DNA of 64,000 nucleotides from contig NZ_CP023689.1 of assembly GCF_008704715.1 (NCBI RefSeq), forward strand, positions 682,001 to 746,000. Reading direction: 5' to 3'. Positions 26,074-33,210 of the stretch are shown here, one piece after another. Made by a program: the position numbers and the translations under genes. The DNA is from Streptomyces chartreusis (GTDB lineage: Bacteria > Actinomycetota > Actinomycetes > Streptomycetales > Streptomycetaceae). The number at the start of each line of letters is the position of its first letter. Position 1 is the stretch's first letter. The notes under the pieces were generated by a model. The model did no database searches. It saw only the letters and a list, made by a program, of their open reading frames with translations, and was not told the origin of the DNA.

Positions 26074-26123
26074 GGCTCCGGGCGGTTCCCCTCCTGCGCG
26101 GAGGGGCCGTCCGGGCCTTTTTT
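26074..26123 (+). terminator. rho-independent-type terminator inside the ram operon
   Basis: The stem is formed by 26074-26094 and 26100-26117, with a TGCGC loop, two small bulges and about 17 paired bases, followed by TTTTTT (26118-26123). It begins 16 bases after the ramS stop and ends 28 bases before ramA. It probably lowers transcription of the transporter genes relative to ramCS. Confidence 0.75.
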
Positions 26124-26151
26124 CACGACCGCGGAGCGAGGCCGGAGCAGC

Positions 26152-28290
26152 ATGACGACCCCTGCCGACGACCCTTCCCGGACACTGGCCCGCTCGGCCA
26201 CCGGGCACAGCCGCCCCCGTACCGTGACGCTGTGCCTGGTGAGCACCGCCGCGACCGGTGCGGGGCTGCTGCTGCCCGCCGCGCTCGGCCGCACGCTCGA
26301 CCTTCTGCTGACGGGCGCCCCGGCTGCGGGCTGGGTGCTGTGCTGCGCCGCGCTCGTACTGTCGCTCGCCCTGCTCGACGCGTGCCAGAGCGTTCTCGTC
26401 GGCACCGTCGACGCCCGCACCACGGCCTGGCTGCGGCACCGGGTGACCGGGCACGTCCTGGCCATGGGTCCACGGGCCACCGGCCGCTTCGGGGCGGGCG
26501 ACCTCGTGGCGCGGCTCGTCGGCAACGCCGCGCAGGCCGGCACCGCGCCGGCCGCCCGTGCCGTACTGGCCGCCGCGCTCGCCGGGCCGGTCGGGGGCGT
26601 CGTCGCCCTCGCCCTGATCGACCCCTGGCTCGCCGCCGCGTTCCTCGCCGGGGCCCCGGTACTGGCCCTGCTGCTGCGGGCGTTCGCCCGTGACACCTCC
26701 CGCTGCGTGAGCGACTACCAGCGGGAACAGGGCCGGATCGCGGGCGCGCTCGCCGAGGCCGTCGACGGTCACCGCACCGTCGCGGCGGCGGGCACGGCGG
26801 ACCGGGAGACGGCACGGATCCTGCGGCCGCTGCCCGAACTCTCCCGCGCCGGGCACCGCATGTGGCAGGTGCAGGGCCGGGCCGCCGCCCGGGCCGTCAC
26901 CGTGGCACCGCTGCTGCAGCTCGGCGTGATCGCCGTCGCCGGTGTGCTGCTCGCCCGCCACCGGCTGTCCGTCGGCGAAGTGCTCGCCGCTTCCCGTTAC
27001 GTGGTCCTGGCGACCGGAGTCGGGATGCTGGTCGCCCAACTCGCGGGCGTGGCCCGGGCCCGGGCGGCGGCCGGACGCCTCGGCGAGGTCGTCGCCGAGC
27101 CCGCGCCCGCCCACGGCACGCGCCGGCTGCCTCCCGGCCCCGGCCGGCTGGAGCTGCGCGGGGTGACCGCACGGCGCAGTGGACGCACCGTCCTTGAAGG
27201 CGTCGACCTCGTCGTGCCCGGCGGGAGGACCCTCGCCGTGGTGGGCCGCTCCGGTACGGGCAAGTCGGTGCTCGCGGCTCTCGCGGGACGGCTCGCCGAC
27301 CCGGACGAGGGCGTGGTCCTGCTCGACGGGGTGCCCCTGAGCGAGCTGACCCACGACGATCTGCGCCGGGCCGTCGCGTACGCCTTCGAACGTCCCGTCC
27401 TGCTGGGCGACACCGTCGGGGAGGCGATCGGCCTCGCTCTGACCGCCCCCTCCCCCACCCGTATCCGGCAGGCCGCCCGCACCGCCCGCGCCGACGACTT
27501 CGTCAGCCGGCTGCCGCAGGGGTACGCCACCGCCCTGGCCGACGCCCCGCGCTCGGGCGGCGAGTCCCAACGCCTCGGCCTCGCCCGGGCGTTCGCGCAC
27601 GGTGGCCGCGTGCTGATCCTCGACGACGCGCTGTCCAGCCTGGACACGGTGACGGAGGCCCGCATCACCGAGGCCCTCGCCGGCGACGGCTCGTCCGCCA
27701 CCCGCCTCCTGATCGCCCACCGCGCCGCCACGGCGGCCCGGGCCGACTCGGTGGCGTGGCTGGACGGCGGACGGGTGCGGGCGGTGGGGCGGCACGAGGA
27801 GCTGTGGCGGATCCCGGCGTACCGGGAGACGCTCACGGGGGCACCGGCCGATCCTGCCGCACCAACCGGGCCTGCCGGGCCTGCCGCGCCTGCCGCGCCA
27901 ACCGATCCCGCCGGACCGACCGAACCGGCCGCGCCAAGCGGTCCTGCCGATCCCGCCCGGCCTGCCGCGCCAACCGATCCCGCCGCGCCTACTGATCCGG
28001 CCGCGCCAAGCGGTCCTGCCGCGCCTGCCGCGCCTGCCGCGCCAACCGGACCGACCGATCCCACCGCGCCAACCGATCCGGCCGCGCCAAGCGGTCCTAC
28101 CGCGCCTGCCGTGCCGACCGGTCGTGCCGGTCCTACCGAGCCCGCCGCCCCAACCGATCCCGCCCGGCCTGCCGCGCCAACCGATCCCACCGGACCGACC
28201 GAACCGGCCGCGCCAACCGGCCTCACCCGGCCGACCGACCCCGCCGCGCCGACCAGCCCCGCCGGGGCGACCGGAAAGGCGGCCCCGTGA
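26152..28290 (+). CDS. ramA: ABC transporter, permease-ATPase fusion (RamA type), with (P-x-x)n tail
   Basis: 712 residues. The membrane domain (about 15-310) has several hydrophobic helices. The ATPase domain has Walker A GRSGTGKS (about 366), signature GGESQRLGLARA (about 470) and Walker B VLILDDALSSLD (about 487). It pairs with the next gene to export the modified RamS peptide. From residue 565 to the end the chain is a strict three-residue repeat: 45 of 49 triplets begin with proline (PAD, PAA, PTG, PTD, PTE, PSG and so on). This 148-residue tail is not part of ordinary ABC exporters. Start ATG 26152 has CCGGAGCAGC before it. The stop overlaps the next start (GTGA). Confidence 0.9.
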   Translation: MTTPADDPSRTLARSATGHSRPRTVTLCLVSTAATGAGLLLPAALGRTLDLLLTGAPAAGWVLCCAALVLSLALLDACQSVLVGTVDARTTAWLRHRVTGHVLAMGPRATGRFGAGDLVARLVGNAAQAGTAPAARAVLAAALAGPVGGVVALALIDPWLAAAFLAGAPVLALLLRAFARDTSRCVSDYQREQGRIAGALAEAVDGHRTVAAAGTADRETARILRPLPELSRAGHRMWQVQGRAAARAVTVAPLLQLGVIAVAGVLLARHRLSVGEVLAASRYVVLATGVGMLVAQLAGVARARAAAGRLGEVVAEPAPAHGTRRLPPGPGRLELRGVTARRSGRTVLEGVDLVVPGGRTLAVVGRSGTGKSVLAALAGRLADPDEGVVLLDGVPLSELTHDDLRRAVAYAFERPVLLGDTVGEAIGLALTAPSPTRIRQAARTARADDFVSRLPQGYATALADAPRSGGESQRLGLARAFAHGGRVLILDDALSSLDTVTEARITEALAGDGSSATRLLIAHRAATAARADSVAWLDGGRVRAVGRHEELWRIPAYRETLTGAPADPAAPTGPAGPAAPAAPTDPAGPTEPAAPSGPADPARPAAPTDPAAPTDPAAPSGPAAPAAPAAPTGPTDPTAPTDPAAPSGPTAPAVPTGRAGPTEPAAPTDPARPAAPTDPTGPTEPAAPTGLTRPTDPAAPTSPAGATGKAAP
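27844..28287 (+). repeat. 9-bp-period repeat encoding (Pro-x-x)49
   Basis: About 440 bases with a 9-base codon-triplet period, built from variants of CCTGCCGCG and CCAACCGAT. The period keeps the ramA frame. Read on the opposite strand the same DNA gives a collagen-like Gly-x-x repeat, a by-product of CCN/GGN complementarity. It probably grew by slippage. Confidence 0.85.
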
Positions 28291-30164
28291 CCGGCCGGCT
28301 TCCCGGGCGAGGGGTGCGGTTTCTGCGGGCCCGGTGGCGGGTCGTCGTGCGGCTCGGCCTGTGGTCGGTGCTGGAGACGGGGCAGAGCTTCCTCATCGGG
28401 TATGCCCCGGCCCGTGCGCTGGACGGCGGGTTCCTGGCGGGGCGGACGGCGACCGGGCTCACGTGGCTCGGGGTCGCCGGGCTCGGGGTCGTGGTCGGCG
28501 CGATCGGCACGGCTCGCGTGTACGCGGCCGTCGCGGCGCTGGTCGAACCGCTCAGGGACCGGCTCGTGCGGCGGGTCGTGGACCGCGGGGTGCGCGAGGC
28601 GGACCGCGGGGCGCTGTCCGGGCTCACCCAGCAGGTGGAGATCGCGCGGGACACCTTCGCCGGGCTGGTGATGGTCTCGCGGTCGTTCGTGTTCACCTCC
28701 GTCGGAGCGCTCGCGGGCCTGTTCTCGCTGGCCCCGCCTCTCCTGCTCGTGGTCCTGCCGCCACTGGCCGCGGGCATCGGTCTGTTCGCGGCGACGCTGC
28801 GGCCGCTGGCCCGCCGGCAGGAGGTGTTCCTCGCGGCCGACGAGGCCCTGGCCGACCGGCTCGGCGCCGTCTGCCCGGGACTGCGGGACATCACGGCGAC
28901 CGGTGCCCAGGAGCGGACGGCCGCCGACGTGGGGCGCCTGGTGGACGCCGAGGAGCGGGCCGCCCGTTCCCTGGCCCGCTTCGGCGTCGTACGCGTGGCA
29001 GCCCTCGCGCTCGGCGGACAGCTCCCGATCGTGCTGCTGCTCGCGACGGCCCCCTGGCTCCTGAAGCACGGCGTCACCACCGGCGCCCTGGTCGGCGCCC
29101 TCTCCTACGTCACCCAGTCCCTCCTCCCCGCCCTGCACAACCTCGTCCACGGCCTGGGCACCAGCGGCTCACGCCTGACCGTCGTACTGCGGCGACTGGC
29201 GCCGGAGGGAGGACGGGGCGCAGGGGTAGGCCCGAGCGCCGAGAGCGGGGCGGCCGGGCCCCCGGCTCCGACCTCGACTCGACCACCCGCCCTGGCCCTC
29301 TCCTCCGTCACCTTCGCCTACGGCCCCACCGCCGTCCCCGTCATCGAGGCCCTCGACCTGACGCTGCCCGCCGGATCCCACCTGGCCGTCGTCGGCCCGA
29401 GCGGGATCGGGAAGTCGACACTGACGGCGCTGGTGGCCGGGCTGCTGGAGCCTCGGGGCGGCACGGTGCGGGTGGCCGGGGAGCCCGTGCGCGGGGCGGG
29501 CGCCCTCGCTCGGCGGGTGCTCATCCCGCAGGAGGCGTACGTGTTCACCGGCACCCTCGCCGAGAACCTCGCCCATCTGCGGCCGGACCCCGTCCCCGAG
29601 GCGGAGCTCCTCGCGGCCGCCGAGGCGGTCGGGCTCCTGCCGTTTCTCGAAGCGCTGGGCGGGCCGGAGGGCCGGGTGGATCCCGCGGCGCTGTCCGCGG
29701 GCGAGCGGCAGTTGATCGCGCTGACCCGGGCCCATCTGTCGCACGCCCCGCTGGCGCTGCTCGACGAGGCGACCTGTCACCTGGATCCGCGGGCGGAGGA
29801 ACGCGCGGAACGCGCCTTCGCGGCCCGCCCCGGCGGCACCCTGGTCGTCGTCGCCCACCGCATCACCTCGGCCCGGCGCGCCGACCGGGTCCTGATGATG
29901 GACGGCCGCGACACGGCGTACGGAACGCACGACGAGCTCGTCCGGTGCTCTGCGCGCTACCGCGAACTCGTCGGTGCCTGGGCCCCCGTGCCGCACGAGC
30001 GTTCAGACCCATCCCTCGCCCTGCGAGATCCGGATGGCGTCGACGCGGTTGCGGGCGCCGGTCTTGCGGGTGATGGCCGCCATGTAGTTGCGCACGGTCC
30101 CGTGGGACAGGTGCAGACTCCCCGCGATCTCGGCGACGGACGCCCCTTCCGCGGCGAGGGATAA
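28287..30164 (+). CDS. ramB: ABC transporter, permease-ATPase fusion (RamB type)
   Basis: 625 residues. Membrane helices lie in about 20-290. The ATPase domain has Walker A GPSGIGKST (about 371), signature LSAGERQLIALTRA (about 470), Walker B LALLDEATCHLD and the switch VVVAHR. It is the half-transporter partner of RamA for SapB-like peptide export. The GTG start overlaps the ramA stop by three bases. The ATPase fold ends around RYRELVGAW. The last ~55 residues are simply the antisense reading of the 3' end of ramR, because the frame runs 162 bases into that convergent gene. Either the long C-terminus is real or it reflects loss of an earlier stop. Confidence 0.9.
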   Translation: MTGRLPGRGVRFLRARWRVVVRLGLWSVLETGQSFLIGYAPARALDGGFLAGRTATGLTWLGVAGLGVVVGAIGTARVYAAVAALVEPLRDRLVRRVVDRGVREADRGALSGLTQQVEIARDTFAGLVMVSRSFVFTSVGALAGLFSLAPPLLLVVLPPLAAGIGLFAATLRPLARRQEVFLAADEALADRLGAVCPGLRDITATGAQERTAADVGRLVDAEERAARSLARFGVVRVAALALGGQLPIVLLLATAPWLLKHGVTTGALVGALSYVTQSLLPALHNLVHGLGTSGSRLTVVLRRLAPEGGRGAGVGPSAESGAAGPPAPTSTRPPALALSSVTFAYGPTAVPVIEALDLTLPAGSHLAVVGPSGIGKSTLTALVAGLLEPRGGTVRVAGEPVRGAGALARRVLIPQEAYVFTGTLAENLAHLRPDPVPEAELLAAAEAVGLLPFLEALGGPEGRVDPAALSAGERQLIALTRAHLSHAPLALLDEATCHLDPRAEERAERAFAARPGGTLVVVAHRITSARRADRVLMMDGRDTAYGTHDELVRCSARYRELVGAWAPVPHERSDPSLALRDPDGVDAVAGAGLAGDGRHVVAHGPVGQVQTPRDLGDGRPFRGEG

Positions 30165-30611
30165 CACGCTGAGCTCGCGGCGCGTCAGCGGCATCTCGGC
30201 GGCCTTGAGGAATCCGAAGCCCAGCGACTCGTCGACGAAACGTTCCCCCTGAGCCACGCGACGTATCGCGCGTACGAGATTGTCCGGTGAGCCCTCCTTG
30301 TCGACATAGCCGAGCGCCCCCGCCTCCAGCGCCCGCCGGAGCAGCCCCGGCCGCTTCGCACTGGCCAGTACGAGAAGGTGCGGCGGCGTGCGGCCGAACT
30401 CGCGCGCCCGCAGCTCGCCGAGCGGCGGGAGGCCGTACGCGTCGGAGTACTCCAGGTCCACCGCGCACACGTCCGGGCGCACCGACCGCGCCCGCGCCGG
30501 CGCGCTGCGCCAGGGCGTGTCGTAGACCCCCAGGTCAGGTGCTCTGCGTAACCACTCCGCCAGTACCGATCGCACGAGACACGCGTCGTGCACCACCAGG
30601 ACACGGATCAC
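30003..30611 (-). CDS. ramR: RamR/AmfR-type orphan response regulator (NarL/LuxR family)
   Basis: 202 residues from GTG 30611, chosen because GGAGGGGGAGCA precedes it; an upstream ATG in frame would place the ribosome site inside the gene. The receiver domain covers about 1-115, with the probable phosphoacceptor Asp in VCAVDLEYSD and Lys in YVDKEGS. The usual acidic pair is reduced to a single Asp (VHDA), so phosphorylation may be atypical. The LuxR helix-turn-helix covers about 140-195 (LTRRELSVLSLAAEGASVAEIAGSL and HGTVRNYMAAI). No kinase gene adjoins it. It is the expected activator of ramC. Codon 21 is TTA (30551-30549), making translation dependent on the bldA leucyl-tRNA. Confidence 0.92.
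   Translation of the reverse strand: MIRVLVVHDACLVRSVLAEWLRRAPDLGVYDTPWRSAPARARSVRPDVCAVDLEYSDAYGLPPLGELRAREFGRTPPHLLVLASAKRPGLLRRALEAGALGYVDKEGSPDNLVRAIRRVAQGERFVDESLGFGFLKAAEMPLTRRELSVLSLAAEGASVAEIAGSLHLSHGTVRNYMAAITRKTGARNRVDAIRISQGEGWV
30549..30551 (-). promoter_or_regulatory. TTA codon (bldA control point) in ramR
   Basis: The codon for Leu21 in AEWLRR reads TTA on the minus strand. TTA is rare in Streptomyces and is decoded only by the developmentally regulated bldA tRNA. I noticed no other TTA codon in the developmental genes I checked here. Confidence 0.85.
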
Positions 30612-30915
30612 TGCTCCCCCTCCAGATCGCATTCGCCGTTTCCATCGCTTTCATGGTGTTGAGCGCGTGCCCCATTCTTGGCGTTTGCGTCCTGCTACGG
30701 GCGCGAAGATCCGGCCATCAGGTTGCGCGGGGGCGCACGCGTGGCGCCCGCACGCCGCTTCGCGCATCGACTGTGGGGGCATGGGCACCCGGCCATGGGG
30801 TATGGACGGGCCCTCTCCGGCCTGTGTGGCGCCGCTCGCCGTGCGCGGCGCGACTTCTGGAGGCAGATTTGAGCCCTGGGACTCGTCGCGCGGCTCCGCG
30901 GAGGAGGTGGTCGGG
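30612..30915. other. divergent regulatory region between ramR and a phosphatase gene
   Basis: 304 bases with no convincing gene. It must hold the ramR promoter and that of the gene at 30916. A GC-rich imperfect inverted repeat surrounds ACGCGT near 30740. No known operator was recognised. Confidence 0.4.
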
Positions 30916-33057
30916 GTGTCCGACGGGCAGACGTCCGCCCAGGCGCCTGCGGCCGCGAGGACGCGGGTCGGCCGGCCACTGCTGTCGCTTGCGCTGGCCT
31001 CGATGATGGACGAGGTGCACGCGCACGCCGGTGGCGTGTATCTGCTGGCGGCCGACGAGCCGGTCCTGGAGATGGCGGTGATGGCGGGGCTGCCCAGGGC
31101 GTTCGCGGCGCCCTGGGAGCGGGTCGGGCTGAGCGCGCCGATCCCGGTCGCCGAGGCGGTGCGCGAGCGGGAGCTCGTCTGGGTCGGCGGCGAGGAGGAC
31201 ATGGCGGCCCGCTTTCCGCGGATCGCGGTCGTGCTGCCGTATCCGTTCGCGCTGGCCGCGCTGCCCGTGGCCACCGAGTCCACCGTGTACGGCGCGATCT
31301 TCGTGACCTGGCCGGGTTCGCACCCGCCGCAGCTGTCGGTCCGGGACCGGGACCATCTGATCGCCGCCTGCCGACGGCTCGCGGTGCGGCTGGAGCGGGC
31401 CTTCGAGGCGAGCCGCCCGCCGCTGCCGGAGCCCGATCTGCTGGCCGCGCCGGCGTTCAGCGGCTCGGCCGGCCTGTTCGGCACGGTGGAGGCGGCGCGC
31501 ATGGTGTCGCGGCTGCCGTACGGGCTGTGCTCGCTCGATCTGAACGGGCGGGTCGGTTTCGCCAACCCGGCGGCGGCCGAACTGATCGGCCTCCCCGTCA
31601 GCAAACTGCTCGGCAACCAGCTGTGGGCGGCGGTGCCCTGGCTGAACGACCCCATTTACGAGGACCGCTACCGGGCCGCGCTGTTCAGTCAGCAGACCAC
31701 GTCGTTCGTGGCGCTGCGCCCGCCCGGCGACTGGCTGTCCTTCCGGATGTATCCGAGCACGACCGGTCTGAGCGTGCGGATCAGCAGGGCGCGGGCGGTG
31801 GCCGAGATGGCCCGCCGAGGGCCCCAGCCCGGGGACACGCCGTCCCGGCTGGTGACCATCTCCCAGGTGCTGAGCCTGGCGGGCGCGCTGACCGAGGCGG
31901 CGAGCGTGCAGGACGTGGTGCAGCTCGTCTCGGACGAGATCGCCCCGGCCGTCGGCAGCCAGGGACTGATCGTCCTCGGCTCGCGGTCCGGGCGGCTCCA
32001 CGTCCTCGGCCATCGCGGCTATCCCGACCCGCATGCCGTGGAGCGGTTCGACGGGCTGCCGCTCGCCGAACGGACCCCGGGCGCGCAGGTCCTGAGCACC
32101 GGTGTGCCCGCGTTCTTCGACTCACGGCAGGAGCTGGAGCGGCTGTATCCGTCGCGGTACGCGGCTCCCGACGGGTTCGCGGCGTGGGCGTACCTGCCGC
32201 TCATCGCCTCCGGACGGCCGGTCGGCACGTGCGTGCTCGCCTACGCCGAACCGCATCCCTTCCCGGCGGACGAACGCGCGGTCCTCACCAGTCTGGGCGG
32301 CCTCATCGCACAGGCGCTGGAGCGTGCCCAGCTCTACGACGCGAAGCACCAGCTGGCGCACGGACTCCAGGCCGCCCTGCTCCCCCACTCGCTGCCGGAG
32401 CTGCCGGGCATCGAGGCGGCCGCGCGCTATCTGCCCGCGACCCAGGGCATGGAGATCGGCGGCGACTTCTACGACCTGGTGCCGATGGAGCCGGGCCTGA
32501 CCGCGGCGGTGATCGGGGACGTGCAGGGCCACAACGTCACGGCGGCCGGGCTGATGGGCCAGATCCGCACGGCGGTACGGGCGTACACGACGGTCGGGTA
32601 CTCCCCCGAGGAGGTCATGCGCAGCACCAACCGGCTGCTGATCGACCTCGGTTCGGATCTGTTCGCGAGCTGTCTGTATCTCTGCCTCGATCCGGAGCAG
32701 GGGCGCGCGGTGATGGCCCGTGCCGGGCATCCGCCGCCGCTGCTGAGGCGGCCGGACGGACGGGTCCGGGTGCTCGACCGCGCCGGTGGCCCGCTGCTGG
32801 GGATCGACGGTTCGCCCACGTACCCGACGGCGGAGGTGGACCTCACGCCCGGCTGTGTGCTGGTCCTGTACACGGACGGGCTGATCGAGTCCCCCGGCGT
32901 CGACATCGAGGACGCGCTCGCCGACCTCGGGCAGCTGCTCGCGCAGGCCGGGGACCGTCCGCTGGACGAGCTGGCGGATCTGCTGGTGCAGCACAGTGTG
33001 TCGGTGCGCGACCGGGTCGACGATGTCGCGCTGCTGCTGTTGCGTGCGCGGGGCTGA
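30916..33057 (+). CDS. multi-sensor SpoIIE-type PP2C phosphatase, paralogue of the one at 8657
   Basis: 713 residues from GTG 30916, which has GAGGAGG eight bases upstream; the open frame extends 83 codons further back without domain content. Domains: GAF (about 15-165), PAS (about 195-290, CSLDLNGRVGFANPAAAELIG), second GAF (about 315-480), PP2C/SpoIIE (about 490-710; GGDFYDL, VIGDVQGHNVTAA, VLYTDGLIES, VDDVALLLL). The match to the 8657 gene includes the PAS segment PWLNDPIYEDRYRAA versus RWLDDPTYEDRYRAA and the metal motifs, so they are duplicates. It is divergent from ramR, which may link it to aerial development (inference). Confidence 0.87.
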   Translation: MSDGQTSAQAPAAARTRVGRPLLSLALASMMDEVHAHAGGVYLLAADEPVLEMAVMAGLPRAFAAPWERVGLSAPIPVAEAVRERELVWVGGEEDMAARFPRIAVVLPYPFALAALPVATESTVYGAIFVTWPGSHPPQLSVRDRDHLIAACRRLAVRLERAFEASRPPLPEPDLLAAPAFSGSAGLFGTVEAARMVSRLPYGLCSLDLNGRVGFANPAAAELIGLPVSKLLGNQLWAAVPWLNDPIYEDRYRAALFSQQTTSFVALRPPGDWLSFRMYPSTTGLSVRISRARAVAEMARRGPQPGDTPSRLVTISQVLSLAGALTEAASVQDVVQLVSDEIAPAVGSQGLIVLGSRSGRLHVLGHRGYPDPHAVERFDGLPLAERTPGAQVLSTGVPAFFDSRQELERLYPSRYAAPDGFAAWAYLPLIASGRPVGTCVLAYAEPHPFPADERAVLTSLGGLIAQALERAQLYDAKHQLAHGLQAALLPHSLPELPGIEAAARYLPATQGMEIGGDFYDLVPMEPGLTAAVIGDVQGHNVTAAGLMGQIRTAVRAYTTVGYSPEEVMRSTNRLLIDLGSDLFASCLYLCLDPEQGRAVMARAGHPPPLLRRPDGRVRVLDRAGGPLLGIDGSPTYPTAEVDLTPGCVLVLYTDGLIESPGVDIEDALADLGQLLAQAGDRPLDELADLLVQHSVSVRDRVDDVALLLLRARG

Positions 33058-33113
33058 GGAGCCGTAGGAAGAAGGCCCGTGGGATGCCGGGCCGAAGGCC
33101 CCCATGAAACGGA

Positions 33114-33147
33114 GCGGTCCGGCCCTCCCGCCGGAGGGCCGGACCGC
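33114..33147. terminator. strong bidirectional terminator hairpin
   Basis: A 15-bp perfect inverted repeat (33114-33128 with 33133-33147, arms beginning GCGGTCCGGCC) with a CGCC loop, between the convergent phosphatase and S1 protease genes. Confidence 0.8.
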
Positions 33148-33210
33148 CTTGTGTCCGCGTCACTCGGAATGTTTCCGGATCACTTGGATCCGTGTACCGG
33201 TGTCAGGGCG

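Noticed and set aside
23160..26696. 1178-codon minus-strand frame opposite ramC
   Set aside because: Shadow frame: its composition (Arg/Gly/Val/Gln-rich, no domain) is typical of antisense Streptomyces DNA, while the plus strand has a complete LanKC enzyme.
26997..29150. Long minus-strand frame with collagen-like Gly-x-x repeats opposite ramA/ramB
   Set aside because: It is the antisense image of the Pro-x-x codons of ramA and of normal ramB coding sequence; it has no ribosome site, and high G+C keeps such frames open.
30667..30915. N-terminal extension of the phosphatase to 30667
   Set aside because: The upstream 83 codons have no domain and no ribosome site; GTG 30916 has a good GAGGAGG at the right distance.
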